The notes beneath the pieces were generated by a model. The model had not been told where the DNA came from. It did not search any database and saw nothing but the letters and a program-made list of their open reading frames with translations. From positions 124,001-188,000 of the forward strand of contig NZ_AYMJ01000017.1 in NCBI RefSeq assembly GCF_000633255.1: a stretch of DNA of 64,000 nt, read 5' to 3'. Source of the stretch: Pseudomonas sp. H1h. Its GTDB lineage: Bacteria > Pseudomonadota > Gammaproteobacteria > Pseudomonadales > Pseudomonadaceae. Made by a program: the position numbers and the translations under genes. Positions 48,262 through 58,264 of this stretch are shown here, in pieces (position 1 is the stretch's first letter; each line of letters opens with the position of its first letter).

Positions 48262-49116
48262 TTGGCAAACATAGATAACCCGGCCGCCGAATTGGCACCC
48301 GACGGCTTTTACCGCGTGGCGCTGGGCGTCGAGTACAAAGGTTCGCGTTACAGCGGCTGGCAGCGTCAGCTGACGGGTGTCGCGACGGTGCAGGAAGAAC
48401 TCGAAAAAGCCTTGTCGAAAGTCGCCAATTCACCGGTGTCGCTGCAGTGTGCCGGTCGCACCGATGCCGGGGTGCATGCATGCGGGCAAGTGGTGCACTT
48501 CGACACGCAGGTCGATCGCTCGCTGAAAGCCTGGGTGATGGGCGCCAATATCAATTTGCCTCACGACATCAGTGTCAGTTGGGCGCGGGTCATGCCGGCG
48601 CATTTTCATGCGCGCTTCAAGGCCATCGCCCGGCGTTATCGCTACGTGATCTACAACGATCAGATTCGTCCGGCCCATCTCAACGAAGAAATCACCTGGA
48701 ACCATCGCCCGCTGGACGTCGAGCGCATGGCCGAAGCCGCGCAATACCTGATCGGCACCCACGATTTCAGTGCGTTCCGCGCCGGCCAGTGCCAGGCCAA
48801 GTCGCCGATCAAGAAGATGCATCATCTGCGCGTGACCCGTCACGGCAAGATGATTGTGCTCGATATCCGCGCCAATGCGTTCCTGCACCACATGGTGCGC
48901 AACATTGCCGGTGTTCTGATGACGATTGGCGCCGGCGAGCGTCCGGTGGAATGGATGAAGGAAGTGCTGGAGAGCCGCGAGCGCCGTTCCGGTGGTGTGA
49001 CCGCGCATCCATACGGGTTGTATCTGGTGCAGGTCGAGTACCACGACGAGTTCCCGTTGCCCGAGCGTTTCATCGGGCCACATTTCCTTACGGGTTTCTC
49101 TGGTCTTGACGGCTGA
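48262..49116 (+). CDS. truA: tRNA pseudouridine(38-40) synthase
   Basis: A 284-aa enzyme isomerising U38-U40 in tRNA anticodon arms. Landmarks: [37 protein letters not shown] (catalytic Asp in RTDAGVHA) and [19 protein letters not shown]. The open frame extends upstream into the REP pair, so the start is likely the TTG at 48262, giving a family-like length; no ATG precedes the conserved region. Confidence 0.93.
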   Translation: MANIDNPAAELAPDGFYRVALGVEYKGSRYSGWQRQLTGVATVQEELEKALSKVANSPVSLQCAGRTDAGVHACGQVVHFDTQVDRSLKAWVMGANINLPHDISVSWARVMPAHFHARFKAIARRYRYVIYNDQIRPAHLNEEITWNHRPLDVERMAEAAQYLIGTHDFSAFRAGQCQAKSPIKKMHHLRVTRHGKMIVLDIRANAFLHHMVRNIAGVLMTIGAGERPVEWMKEVLESRERRSGGVTAHPYGLYLVQVEYHDEFPLPERFIGPHFLTGFSGLDG

Positions 49117-49181
49117 CGCCCCTGAACGCTTTTGTTACCATCCGGGACTTTCCCGGTTTTTGCCTTGAGGTTTTTATCGAC

Positions 49182-49826
49182 ATGTCAGCCGTTCGCAGCA
49201 AGATTTGCGGGATTACCTGCATAGAAGATGCGTTGGCAGCGGTCGAAGCCGGGGCCGATGCAATCGGTTTCGTGTTTTATGCAAAAAGTCCACGGGCGGT
49301 GAGCGTGCAGCAGGCGAGGGCGATCATCCGCGCCTTGCCGCCGTTTGTGACCACCGTTGGCCTGTTCGTCAATGCCAGCCGCTGCGAGTTGGGGGAAATC
49401 CTCGATGCCGTGCCGCTGGATCTGCTGCAGTTCCATGGTGATGAAAGCGCAGAAGAATGCGAGGGCTGGCATCGGCCTTACATCAAGGCGCTGCGGGTCA
49501 AGGCCGGCGACGACATCGCCGCCGCTGTCGATGCCTATCCGAGCGCCAGTGGCGTGCTGCTCGACACCTATGTCGAAGGCGTGCCTGGCGGAACCGGCGA
49601 GGCGTTCGACTGGTCATTGATTCCACAGCGGTTGAGCAAGCCGCTGATCCTGGCCGGTGGTCTCACGCCGGAAAACGTCGCTGCCGCCGTGGCGCGGGTC
49701 AAACCGTACGCGGTCGACGTCAGCGGTGGGGTGGAGGCGAGCAAGGGCATCAAGGATCATGCGAAGATCCGTGCGTTCATCGATGCCGTACGCAGTAGCT
49801 CACCGGGAGCGCCTACTTCGATGTGA
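49182..49826 (+). CDS. trpF: Phosphoribosylanthranilate isomerase
   Basis: A 214-aa TIM-barrel enzyme of tryptophan synthesis. [20 protein letters not shown] holds the catalytic Cys; [20 protein letters not shown] and [10 protein letters not shown] follow, and the phosphate loop [19 protein letters not shown] is near the end. It is unlinked to the other trp genes, as usual for pseudomonads, and precedes accD. Confidence 0.97.
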   Translation: MSAVRSKICGITCIEDALAAVEAGADAIGFVFYAKSPRAVSVQQARAIIRALPPFVTTVGLFVNASRCELGEILDAVPLDLLQFHGDESAEECEGWHRPYIKALRVKAGDDIAAAVDAYPSASGVLLDTYVEGVPGGTGEAFDWSLIPQRLSKPLILAGGLTPENVAAAVARVKPYAVDVSGGVEASKGIKDHAKIRAFIDAVRSSSPGAPTSM

Positions 49827-50026
49827 CGGCTTGCAGTCTGCCGCCGTCCATCAATGCACTTGCACAAAGCAGGCGAGGCTGAGGGTTTTTGGAGTTGCAC
49901 GCAGGTCATGTTTCGCGCTGACCGCGGCGTTCCACCGACCATCGCCACACACATGAATTTAGCTGAAGGGCATACGCGGGGCTGCGAACCAGAGCGTTCG
50001 GGCCGCCGGTACTGGAGAAAGAAAGC

Positions 50027-50947
50027 ATGAGCAACTGGTTAGTAGACAAACTGATCCCTTCGATCATGCGTTCGGAGGTCAAGAAGAGCTCGGTGCCTGA
50101 AGGTCTGTGGCACAAATGCCCGTCCTGCGAGGCTGTGCTGTATCGCCCTGAGCTGGAAAAGACCCTGGACGTTTGCCCCAAGTGCAACCACCACATGCGC
50201 ATCGGCGCACGTGCGCGCATCGACATCTTCCTCGATGCCGAAGGCCGTAACGAACTGGGTGCCGATCTGGAGCCGGTTGACCGTCTGAAATTCCGCGACG
50301 GCAAGAAGTACAAGGACCGTCTGGTCGCAGCACAGAAGCAGACCTGCGAAAAAGACGCGCTGATTTCCGTCAGCGGCACCCTGCTGGGCATGCCGGTAGT
50401 GGTTTCGGCGTTCGAATTCAGCTTCATGGGCGGTTCCATGGGCGCCATCGTCGGTGAGCGCTTCGTGCGCGCCGCCAACTACGCTCTGGAAAACCGTTGC
50501 CCGATGATCTGCTTCGCCGCTTCCGGTGGTGCGCGGATGCAGGAAGCGCTGATCTCGCTGATGCAGATGGCCAAGACGTCCGCGGTGCTGGCGCGTCTGC
50601 GTGAAGAAGGCATTCCGTTCATCTCGGTACTGACCGACCCTGTCTACGGCGGCGTTTCCGCCAGTCTGGCGATGCTTGGCGACGTGATCGTCGGTGAGCC
50701 GAAAGCACTGATCGGCTTCGCCGGTCCGCGTGTGATCGAGCAGACCGTGCGGGAAAAACTGCCGGAAGGCTTCCAGCGCAGTGAATTCCTGCTGGAGCAC
50801 GGCGCAATCGACCTGATCATCGATCGTCGTGAGCTGCGTCCACGCCTGGGCAATCTGCTGGCGCAAATGACCGGTCAGCCGACACCGACCTACATTGCCG
50901 CTCCAGTCGAGCCAATCGTCGTTCCACCGGTGCCTGCCAACGTATGA
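50027..50947 (+). CDS. accD: Acetyl-CoA carboxylase carboxyltransferase subunit beta
   Basis: A 306-aa subunit that with AccA makes malonyl-CoA for fatty acid synthesis. An N-terminal C4 zinc ribbon has Cys31, 34, 50 and 53 (CPSC, CPKC), followed by the crotonase-fold carboxyltransferase with [27 protein letters not shown] and [14 protein letters not shown]. The ATG at 50027 follows GGAGAAAG. Its stop overlaps the folC start (ATGA). Confidence 0.98.
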   Translation: MSNWLVDKLIPSIMRSEVKKSSVPEGLWHKCPSCEAVLYRPELEKTLDVCPKCNHHMRIGARARIDIFLDAEGRNELGADLEPVDRLKFRDGKKYKDRLVAAQKQTCEKDALISVSGTLLGMPVVVSAFEFSFMGGSMGAIVGERFVRAANYALENRCPMICFAASGGARMQEALISLMQMAKTSAVLARLREEGIPFISVLTDPVYGGVSASLAMLGDVIVGEPKALIGFAGPRVIEQTVREKLPEGFQRSEFLLEHGAIDLIIDRRELRPRLGNLLAQMTGQPTPTYIAAPVEPIVVPPVPANV

Positions 50948-52251
50948 CCGAGCGTACCCTTGGCGAGTGGCTCGCCTACCTTGAGCAGTTGCATCCATCG
51001 GCCATCGACATGGGGCTGGAGCGTTCGCAACAGGTAGCGTCCCGCATGGGGCTGGGCCAGCCGGCGTCTCGGGTGATTACGGTCACCGGCACCAACGGCA
51101 AGGGTTCGACCTGCGCCTTCGTGGCTTCATTGCTGCGAGCGCAGGGCCTGAGCGTTGGTGTCTACAATTCTCCGCACCTGCTGCGCTATAACGAGCGGGT
51201 GCAGCTCAATGGCGTCGAAGCCACTGATGCACAGCTGTGCGAAGCCTTCGCTGCGGTCGAGACCGGGCGCGGCGAGACCTCCCTGACTTACTTCGAAATG
51301 GGCACCCTGGCGGCGTTCTGGCTGTTTCAGCAGGCCGGGCTCGATGCGGTGGTGCTGGAAGTCGGTCTGGGCGGACGCCTGGATACGGTCAACGTGGTGG
51401 ATGCCGATATCGCGCTGGTCACCAGCATTGGTGTCGACCATGCCGAATACCTGGGTGATACCCGTGAATCCGTGGCTTTCGAGAAGGCCGGGATTTTCCG
51501 CCAGGGCAAGCCTGCCTTGTGCGGCGATCTGAATCCTCCGCAGCCCTTGCTCGACAAGGCGCGTGAACTGGCGTGTCCGTTTTTCCTGCGTGGGCGTGAT
51601 TTCGATCTCGGTATCACCGAGCAGCATTGGCAATGGCGCGGTACCGATGCACAAGGCCGGCAGGTCGAACTGCATGATGTGCCGCTGCTGGATCTGCCGA
51701 TGGAAAACGCCGCGCTGGCATTGCAGGCGTATCTGCTGCTCGATTTGCCGTGGAATGCGCCGCAGATCATCGCGGCCTTGCAGGCGACTCGCGTGGTCGG
51801 GCGTCTGGATCGTCGTTCATTCCAGTTCAATGGCAAGCGCCTGAACCTGCTGCTGGATGTGGGGCATAACCCGCACGCGGCGGAGTATCTGAAGCGACGT
51901 CTGGCCAGTCGGCCGCCGGTGGGCAAGCGCCTGGCGGTATTCGGCTTGCTCGCAGACAAGGATCTGGATGGTGTTGTCGGCGAATTGAATGCTAGTGTCC
52001 AGCATTGGGCTGTCGCGCCGCTGGATTCGCCGCGTTCGCGTCCGGTCAGTGAATTGCACGCCGGGTTGCAGAACCTTGGCGCATCCGTCACGTCCTATGA
52101 CAGTGTCGCGGCCGCGCTGGAAGGGCAGTGCGCAGTGGCCACCAGCGACGACGAGATTCTGTTGTTCGGATCATTTTATTGTGTCGCCGAGGCCCTTGAA
52201 TGGCTGGCCCGGCGCTCCACGGAGGAAGCGGCAAATGGCTTTGCTGGATAA
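50944..52251 (+). CDS. folC: Folylpolyglutamate/dihydrofolate synthase
   Basis: A 435-aa Mur-ligase-fold enzyme adding glutamate to dihydropteroate and folates. ATP loop [48 protein letters not shown] and [14 protein letters not shown] are the family blocks. It is translationally coupled to accD by a 4-nt overlap and overlaps the SPOR gene at its 3' end by 17 nt. Confidence 0.97.
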   Translation: MTERTLGEWLAYLEQLHPSAIDMGLERSQQVASRMGLGQPASRVITVTGTNGKGSTCAFVASLLRAQGLSVGVYNSPHLLRYNERVQLNGVEATDAQLCEAFAAVETGRGETSLTYFEMGTLAAFWLFQQAGLDAVVLEVGLGGRLDTVNVVDADIALVTSIGVDHAEYLGDTRESVAFEKAGIFRQGKPALCGDLNPPQPLLDKARELACPFFLRGRDFDLGITEQHWQWRGTDAQGRQVELHDVPLLDLPMENAALALQAYLLLDLPWNAPQIIAALQATRVVGRLDRRSFQFNGKRLNLLLDVGHNPHAAEYLKRRLASRPPVGKRLAVFGLLADKDLDGVVGELNASVQHWAVAPLDSPRSRPVSELHAGLQNLGASVTSYDSVAAALEGQCAVATSDDEILLFGSFYCVAEALEWLARRSTEEAANGFAG

Positions 52252-52888
52252 AGCGTACAAGCAGCGCATGGTTGGTGCGCTGGTGCTGGTGGCGCTGGCG
52301 GTGATTTTCCTGCCGATGCTGTTTTCCCGTCAGGACGAACAGCGCCAGGTGACGGTCGAGGCGCCCGCCGCGCCGCAAGCACCTGCTGTGCCACAAGTGC
52401 AGTTGGAGCCGGTCGCTGTGCCTGAACCGCAAACGCTGCCGCAAGAACCGGTGCCGAGCGATGACGAAGTGGCCGAGCAATCGGCGCCGTCGGCGCCGAT
52501 TGCACCGGCGCCAGCGCCAGCGCCAGTGGCCAAACCGGTTGCTCCAGCACCGGCGCCGGCGGCCAAGCCGACAGCGGCACCAGCGCAGCCGATTGCTGCG
52601 GCCCCGGCCAAGCCTGATACCACGCAAAGCCGTGTCGATGCCAACGGTCTGTCGGTCAGCTGGTCGGTGCAACTGGCCAGCCTGTCGAGCCGCGAGGGTG
52701 CGGAGTCTCTGCAGAAAACCCTGCGCAGTCAGGGTTACAACGCCTATATCCGCTCTGCCGATGGCAAGAATCGGGTGTTTGTCGGCCCGTTGATCGAGCG
52801 TGCGGAGGCGGATCGTCTGCGTGATGTTTTGAGTCGTCAGCAGAACCTCAAGGGTTTTGTCGTGCGTTTCCAGCCTGAGCGCGGCTAA
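52235..52888 (+). CDS. SPOR-domain cell-division protein (DedD-like)
   Basis: A 217-aa protein with one N-terminal helix (RMVGALVLVALAVIFLPMLF, about 11-30), a long Pro/Ala-rich periplasmic linker and a C-terminal SPOR domain (about 140-217, WSVQLASLSSREGAESLQKT) that binds denuded septal peptidoglycan. GGAGGAAG precedes ATG 52235. The folC-SPOR-cvpA-purF order matches dedD-cvpA-purF elsewhere. Confidence 0.92.
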   Translation: MALLDKAYKQRMVGALVLVALAVIFLPMLFSRQDEQRQVTVEAPAAPQAPAVPQVQLEPVAVPEPQTLPQEPVPSDDEVAEQSAPSAPIAPAPAPAPVAKPVAPAPAPAAKPTAAPAQPIAAAPAKPDTTQSRVDANGLSVSWSVQLASLSSREGAESLQKTLRSQGYNAYIRSADGKNRVFVGPLIERAEADRLRDVLSRQQNLKGFVVRFQPERG

Positions 52889-52986
52889 AAACTATCACCC
52901 GGATTGAAATGCACTGACAATCGCAGCTTACCGACAGCGGTGCGCTCTGCTAAAATGCGCCGCCTTATCCGTCTGTAGGCTGCACT

Positions 52987-53547
52987 GTGCCATTTACCCT
53001 GGTTGACTGGGCGATCGTTGCAATCATCGCCATCTCCGCTTTGATCAGTTTGAGCCGCGGCTTCGTCAAGGAAGCATTATCGCTGGTGACCTGGATCATC
53101 GCAGGAGCCGTTGCCTGGATGTTCGGTGGCTCACTGTCCGAGTACCTCGCCGGATACATCGAAACCCCATCGGCTCGCGTGATCGCGGGCTGTGCCATCA
53201 TGTTTGTCGCCACACTGATCGTGGGCGCAATGATCAATTATCTTATCGGCGAGTTGGTTCGCGTTACCGGATTGTCCGGCACCGACCGATTCCTGGGCAT
53301 GGCCTTTGGCGCAGCGCGTGGCGTGTTGCTGGTGGTCGTGGCAGTCGGGCTGTTGAGCCTGGGGCCGGTACAGCAGGACGGGTGGTGGAAAGAATCACAG
53401 CTCGTGCCAAAGTTTCTATTGGTCGCTGACTGGTCCAAAAACCTGATTCTCGGGTGGAGCAGTCAGTGGCTTGCCAGCGGAATCAGCGTACCCGCTGATA
53501 TTCCGTTCAAGGAGCAGCTCTTGCCGTCGGCCAAAACGCCACAGTGA
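52987..53547 (+). CDS. cvpA: CvpA family membrane protein
   Basis: A 186-aa inner-membrane protein with four predicted helices (for example WAIVAIIAISALISLSRGFV at the start). The CvpA family is needed for colicin V production in E. coli and is also linked to envelope stress tolerance. It uses a GTG start at 52987, as MPFTLVDW fits the family N-terminus. It is upstream of purF, as in enterics. Confidence 0.94.
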   Translation: MPFTLVDWAIVAIIAISALISLSRGFVKEALSLVTWIIAGAVAWMFGGSLSEYLAGYIETPSARVIAGCAIMFVATLIVGAMINYLIGELVRVTGLSGTDRFLGMAFGAARGVLLVVVAVGLLSLGPVQQDGWWKESQLVPKFLLVADWSKNLILGWSSQWLASGISVPADIPFKEQLLPSAKTPQ

Positions 53548-53588
53548 GTGTTGCTCAGTTCAGATCCATTAAGTAGGGGTTGCGTCGC

Positions 53589-55094
53589 ATGTGTGGCATC
53601 GTCGGTATCGTCGGTAAGTCGAACGTCAATCAGGCGCTGTATGACGCGCTAACCGTGCTCCAGCACCGCGGCCAGGACGCTGCCGGTATCGTGACCAGCC
53701 ATGATGGCCGGTTGTTCTTGCGCAAGGACAATGGTCTGGTGCGTGACGTGTTCCAGCAGCGTCACATGCAGCGTCTGGTCGGCCACATGGGTATCGGCCA
53801 CGTCCGTTACCCGACCGCCGGCAGCTCGACGTCGGCCGAAGCCCAGCCGTTTTACGTCAACTCGCCTTACGGCATTACCCTGGCGCACAACGGTAACCTG
53901 ACCAACGTTGAACAGTTGGCCAAAGAGATCTATGAATCCGATCTGCGCCACGTCAACACCAGTTCCGACTCGGAAGTGCTGCTGAACGTGTTCGCTCACG
54001 AACTGGCCCAGCGCGGCAAGCTGCAGCCGACCGAAGAAGACGTATTTGCCGCCGTGACCGACGTGCACAACCGTTGCGTTGGCGGTTACGCGGTGGTGGC
54101 GATGGTCACCGGTTACGGCATCGTCGGTTTCCGTGACCCGCACGGCATTCGTCCGATCGTGTTCGGTCAGCGTCACACCGACGAAGGCGTCGAGTACATG
54201 ATCGCGTCCGAAAGCGTTTCGCTGGATGTGCTCGGTTTCACCCTGATTCGCGATCTGGCCCCGGGCGAAGCGGTCTACATCACCGAAGACGGCAAGCTGC
54301 ATACCCGTCAGTGCGCGACCAACCCGTCCCTGACCCCGTGCATCTTCGAACACGTTTACCTGGCGCGTCCGGACTCGATCATCGACGGTGTGTCGGTGTA
54401 CAAGGCTCGTCTGCGCATGGGCGAGAAGCTCGCCGAGAAGATCCTGCGCGAGCGTCCGGAGCACGACATCGACGTGGTCATCCCGATTCCGGACACCAGC
54501 CGTACCGCTGCGCTGGAGCTGGCGAACCACCTGGGCGTGAAATTCCGCGAAGGTTTCGTCAAGAACCGTTACATCGGTCGTACCTTCATCATGCCGGGCC
54601 AGGCCGCGCGCAAGAAGTCGGTGCGTCAGAAGCTCAACGCCATCGAGCTGGAGTTCCGCGGCAAGAACGTGATGCTGGTCGATGACTCGATCGTGCGTGG
54701 CACCACTTGCAAGCAGATCATCCAGATGGCTCGCGAAGCTGGCGCGAAAAACGTCTACTTCTGCTCGGCGGCTCCGGCAGTGCGCTTCCCGAACGTTTAC
54801 GGCATCGACATGCCGAGCGCGCATGAGCTGATCGCACACAATCGTTCGACTCAGGATGTGGCGGATCTGATCGGCGCTGACTGGCTGATCTATCAGGACC
54901 TGCCTGACTTGATCGAAGCGGTCGGTGGCGGCAAGATCAAGATCGAGAACTTCGATTGCGCGGTGTTCGACGGCAAGTACGTCACCGGCGACGTCGACGA
55001 GGCCTACCTGAACAAGATCGAGCAGGCACGCAATGATGCCTCCAAGGTCAAGACCCAGGCGGTCAGTGCGATCATCGATCTGTACAACAACTGA
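53589..55094 (+). CDS. purF: Amidophosphoribosyltransferase
   Basis: A 501-aa first enzyme of purine synthesis, glutamine PRPP amidotransferase. After Met removal Cys2 (MCGIVGIVG) is the N-terminal glutaminase nucleophile. The PRPP loop is [18 protein letters not shown]. The domain order is Ntn hydrolase then phosphoribosyltransferase, of normal length. A hairpin with a short T-run follows the stop. Confidence 0.98.
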   Translation: MCGIVGIVGKSNVNQALYDALTVLQHRGQDAAGIVTSHDGRLFLRKDNGLVRDVFQQRHMQRLVGHMGIGHVRYPTAGSSTSAEAQPFYVNSPYGITLAHNGNLTNVEQLAKEIYESDLRHVNTSSDSEVLLNVFAHELAQRGKLQPTEEDVFAAVTDVHNRCVGGYAVVAMVTGYGIVGFRDPHGIRPIVFGQRHTDEGVEYMIASESVSLDVLGFTLIRDLAPGEAVYITEDGKLHTRQCATNPSLTPCIFEHVYLARPDSIIDGVSVYKARLRMGEKLAEKILRERPEHDIDVVIPIPDTSRTAALELANHLGVKFREGFVKNRYIGRTFIMPGQAARKKSVRQKLNAIELEFRGKNVMLVDDSIVRGTTCKQIIQMAREAGAKNVYFCSAAPAVRFPNVYGIDMPSAHELIAHNRSTQDVADLIGADWLIYQDLPDLIEAVGGGKIKIENFDCAVFDGKYVTGDVDEAYLNKIEQARNDASKVKTQAVSAIIDLYNN

Positions 55095-55100
55095 GTTTCT

Positions 55101-55124
55101 ACCGGCCCTGAGGGGCCGGTTTTG
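55101..55124 (+). terminator. Hairpin after purF
   Basis: ACCGGCCCT/AGGGGCCGGT stem followed by TTT. Confidence 0.75.
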
Positions 55125-55174
55125 TATCTGGCAAAAGACTTTTACTTATTCAGAACAGGGCAAGGAGTGACAGC

Positions 55175-56386
55175 ATGAGTCAGGAATGGGATGCCGGTCG
55201 GCTGGACAGCGACCTCGAAGGCGTAGCGTTCGATACCCTGGCCGTACGTGCCGGTCAGCACCGTACGCCGGAAGGCGAACACGGTGATCCGATGTTCTTC
55301 ACCTCCAGCTACGTGTTCCGTACTGCGGCCGACGCGGCGGCACGGTTTGCCGGGGAAGTGCCGGGCAACGTTTACTCGCGTTACACCAACCCGACCGTGC
55401 GCGCGTTCGAAGAGCGCATTGCCGCACTGGAAGGCGCCGAGCAAGCCGTTGCCACCGCCACTGGCATGGCCGCGATCATGGCGGTGGTGATGAGCCTGTG
55501 CAGCGCCGGCGATCACGTGCTGGTGTCGCGCAGTGTGTTCGGTTCGACCATCAGCCTGTTCGAGAAATACTTCAAGCGTTTCGGCGTGGAAGTCGATTAC
55601 GTGCCGCTTGCCGATCTGTCGGCGTGGGATGCGGCAATCAAGCCGAACACCAAGCTGCTGTTCGTCGAGTCGCCGTCCAACCCGCTGGCTGAATTGGTGG
55701 ACATCTCTGCGCTGGCAGAAATCGCTCACGCCAAAGGCGCGATGCTGGTGGTCGACAACTGCTTCTGCACGCCTGCGCTGCAGCAGCCGCTGAAAATGGG
55801 TGCGGACATCGTCGTGCACTCGGCGACCAAGTTCATCGACGGTCAGGGCCGTTGCATGGGTGGCGTGGTGGCCGGGCGCAGCGAGCAGATGAAAGAAATT
55901 GTCGGTTTCCTGCGTACCGCCGGCCCGACCCTGAGCCCGTTCAACGCGTGGATCTTCCTCAAGGGGCTGGAAACCCTCAACCTGCGGATGAAGGCGCACT
56001 GCGCCAACGCCCAGCAACTGGCTGAATGGCTGGAGCAGCAGGACGGTATCGAGAAAGTCCATTACGCCGGTCTCAAGAGCCATCCGCAGCACGAACTGGC
56101 CCAGCGTCAGCAGAAGGGCTTCGGTGCTGTGGTGAGTTTTGAGGTCAAGGGCGGCAAAGAGGGCGCCTGGCGCTTTATCGACGCCACCCGGTTGATTTCG
56201 ATCACTGCCAACCTCGGTGACAGCAAAACCACCATTACCCACCCGAGCACCACCTCCCACGGCCGCCTGGCGCCACAGGAGCGTGAGGCGGCGGGCATTC
56301 GTGACAGCCTGATCCGCATTGCGGTCGGTCTGGAAGATGTGGCGGATCTGCAGGCCGATCTGGCGCGCGGTCTGGCGGCGTTGTGA
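55175..56386 (+). CDS. metZ: O-succinylhomoserine sulfhydrylase
   Basis: A 403-aa PLP enzyme of the Cys/Met-metabolism family that makes homocysteine directly from O-succinylhomoserine and sulfide, as in pseudomonads. Motifs: [64 protein letters not shown] and the PLP Lys in [25 protein letters not shown] precedes ATG 55175. Its stop overlaps the next gene's GTG start. Confidence 0.95.
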   Translation: MSQEWDAGRLDSDLEGVAFDTLAVRAGQHRTPEGEHGDPMFFTSSYVFRTAADAAARFAGEVPGNVYSRYTNPTVRAFEERIAALEGAEQAVATATGMAAIMAVVMSLCSAGDHVLVSRSVFGSTISLFEKYFKRFGVEVDYVPLADLSAWDAAIKPNTKLLFVESPSNPLAELVDISALAEIAHAKGAMLVVDNCFCTPALQQPLKMGADIVVHSATKFIDGQGRCMGGVVAGRSEQMKEIVGFLRTAGPTLSPFNAWIFLKGLETLNLRMKAHCANAQQLAEWLEQQDGIEKVHYAGLKSHPQHELAQRQQKGFGAVVSFEVKGGKEGAWRFIDATRLISITANLGDSKTTITHPSTTSHGRLAPQEREAAGIRDSLIRIAVGLEDVADLQADLARGLAAL

Positions 56387-57159
56387 TCGAGTTGTCTACG
56401 CCGGTGGCAGGCACTCATGGCCGCGTTGCGTTGGTCACCGGTGCTGCGCGCGGCATCGGTCTGGGTATCGCGGCGTGGCTGATCAGTGAAGGCTGGCAAG
56501 TGGTGCTGACGGATCTGGATCGCGCGCGCGGCTCGAAAGTGGCGAAGGTGCTGGGCGAAAATGCCTGGTTCATCGCCATGGACGTCGCGGATGAAGGCCA
56601 GGTCGCGCTCGGCGTCGCTGAAGTGCTTGGGCAGTTTGGTCGTCTGGATGCGCTGGTGTGCAACGCGGCAGTGGCCGATCCGCACAACATCACCCTGGAA
56701 AGTCTCGATCTGGCGTACTGGAATCGGGTGTTGGCGGTAAACCTCAGTGGGCCAATGTTGCTGGCCAAGCACTGTGCGCCGTATCTGCGCGCGCACAACG
56801 GTTCGATCGTCAACCTGGCCTCGACCCGTGCACGGCAATCGGAGGCTGATTCCGAGGCATATGCGGCGAGCAAGGGCGGCCTGTTGGCGCTGACGCATGC
56901 GCTGGCCATCAGCCTTGGGCCGGAGATTCGCGTTAATGCGGTCAGTCCGGGCTGGATCGATGCGCGGGATCCTTCTGCGCGTCGAGCCGAGCCTTTGGCC
57001 GATGCCGATCATGCTCAGCACCCAGCGGGCAGGGTAGGGACGGTCGAGGACGTCGCAGCGATGGTTGCGTGGTTGCTGTCGAGGAATGCCGGGTTTGTCA
57101 CCGGGCAGGAGTTTGTCGTCGATGGCGGCATGACCAAGAAGATGATTTACAGCGAATAA
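56383..57159 (+). CDS. Short-chain dehydrogenase/reductase
   Basis: A 258-aa NAD(P)-dependent classical [15 protein letters not shown] is the nucleotide loop, [10 protein letters not shown] the NNAG-like site, Ser of [20 protein letters not shown] and Tyr-x3-Lys of YAASKGG the catalytic residues; [14 protein letters not shown] ends the fold. It uses GTG 56383, overlapping the metZ stop by 4 nt, so it is translationally coupled. The substrate is unknown. Confidence 0.92.
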   Translation: MIELSTPVAGTHGRVALVTGAARGIGLGIAAWLISEGWQVVLTDLDRARGSKVAKVLGENAWFIAMDVADEGQVALGVAEVLGQFGRLDALVCNAAVADPHNITLESLDLAYWNRVLAVNLSGPMLLAKHCAPYLRAHNGSIVNLASTRARQSEADSEAYAASKGGLLALTHALAISLGPEIRVNAVSPGWIDARDPSARRAEPLADADHAQHPAGRVGTVEDVAAMVAWLLSRNAGFVTGQEFVVDGGMTKKMIYSE

Positions 57160-57203
57160 ACCGCATAAGTATTCGGGCTTCTGCGCTGAATATGCCGCCG
57201 TCT

Positions 57204-57266
57204 TCGCGAGCAAGCCCGCTCCCACATTTGGAATGCATCCCCCTGTGGGAGCGGGCTTGCTCGCGA
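57204..57266. repeat. Paired REP palindrome
   Basis: Inverted REP cores with about 20 nt between, between the SDR gene and the tRNA-Val promoter. Confidence 0.93.
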
Positions 57267-57325
57267 AGGCGGTCTTGCAGGATAGAAACAATTTCGTCTT
57301 TTTCAGAAAAACTTCAATCCTGCTA

Positions 57326-57354
57326 TTGACTTAGGTTCGCTACCTGCGTAAATT
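57326..57354 (+). promoter_or_regulatory. Promoter of tRNA-Val/Asp
   Basis: TTGACT, a 17-nt spacer, TAAATT, then a GC-rich discriminator (TCGCGGCC). Confidence 0.85.
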
Positions 57355-57376
57355 TCGCGGCCTCGGAGATGCAAAC

Positions 57377-57452
57377 GGGTGATTAGCTCAGCTGGGAGAG
57401 CGTCTGCCTTACAAGCAGAATGTCGGCGGTTCGATCCCGTCATCACCCACCA
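57377..57452 (+). tRNA. tRNA-Val (TAC)
   Basis: 76-nt cloverleaf: acceptor GGGTGAT/ATCACCC, anticodon loop CTTACAA (TAC), encoded CCA. Confidence 0.98.
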
Positions 57453-57507
57453 CTCCCGAGAGACTTGCGAAAGCAAGAGCGTAGGCTGAAAGTGCCTGCA
57501 CCGACGC

Positions 57508-57584
57508 GCAGCGGTAGTTCAGTCGGTTAGAATACCGGCCTGTCACGCCGGGGGTCGCGGGTTCGAGTCCCGTCCGCTGCGCCA
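57508..57584 (+). tRNA. tRNA-Asp (GTC), copy 1
   Basis: 77-nt cloverleaf: acceptor GCAGCGG/CCGCTGC, anticodon loop CTGTCAC (GTC), encoded CCA. Confidence 0.98.
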
Positions 57585-57677
57585 TATTTTACGAGTCAGG
57601 CCTTGCCTGGTTCGCGATTGAAATGCACCGAAGCTTTCAATCAAACGAGTTACTTGAGCGCAAGCTCAAAGCGATAC

Positions 57678-57754
57678 GCAGCGGTAGTTCAGTCGGTTAG
57701 AATACCGGCCTGTCACGCCGGGGGTCGCGGGTTCGAGTCCCGTCCGCTGCGCCA
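57678..57754 (+). tRNA. tRNA-Asp (GTC), copy 2
   Basis: Identical to copy 1. The upstream spacer differs except for a short ACGC(A) junction. Confidence 0.98.
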
Positions 57755-57827
57755 TATCTGTTTCAAGGACCACTGAACGCCTTGAAGCACCGAAAACAGC
57801 CTCTGGTTGATTCGGATCCGATAGCAA

Positions 57828-57856
57828 AGACCCTGGTCGAAAGACCGGGGTTTTTT
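57828..57856 (+). terminator. Terminator of the tRNA-Val/Asp block
   Basis: CCCTGGTC/GACCGGGG stem with GAAA loop and T6. Confidence 0.93.
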
Positions 57857-58264
57857 GTGTCTGAAATTTGGCTATTCCTCCTTATTTATCTTGTTCCCTT
57901 CTGATCGTCGATGCAGCGTTTGGCGCATATCCCTGTGGCAGCGGGCTTGCTCGCGAAAGCGTTCTTTCAGTCAATGCAAGTGTTGAATGTTCCGATGCCT
58001 TCGCGAGCAAGCCCGCTCCCACAGGGGGGGGGCGGTAGGTTCAGCGGTCTGCTGCGGTGCCACGTCGCATTGATTTTTTGATTCTTTAGTCAAATTTTTG
58101 TAACTGGTTGTTTGCTGCGAGCCCAGAAACCTTTAAAGTTAACCTTTCGGTCAGCTTTGCACTGTCATCACGCCCTTTGTTTAGCCAAGAAGGGCTTCTG
58201 CAAGACTCGAGATTCCCAGTAGATAACCAGAAGGGCGGACACATAACCGCCCAGAGGATGATCC
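57857..58264. other. Intergenic region upstream of the molybdenum hydroxylase operon
   Basis: No gene. It contains a paired REP element (listed separately) and an AT-rich stretch at about 58070-58150 that probably carries the operon promoter, but no convincing sigma70 or sigma54 site was found. Confidence 0.45.
57934..58022. repeat. Paired REP palindrome
   Basis: Inverted REP cores about 45 nt apart. The left arm has GTGGCAGCGGG, and a G run follows the right arm. Confidence 0.9.

Noticed and set aside
58080..58264. Sigma54 promoter before the molybdenum hydroxylase genes
   Set aside because: A GG/GC-like pair near CTGGTTGTTTGCTG has the wrong spacing for the -24/-12 elements.
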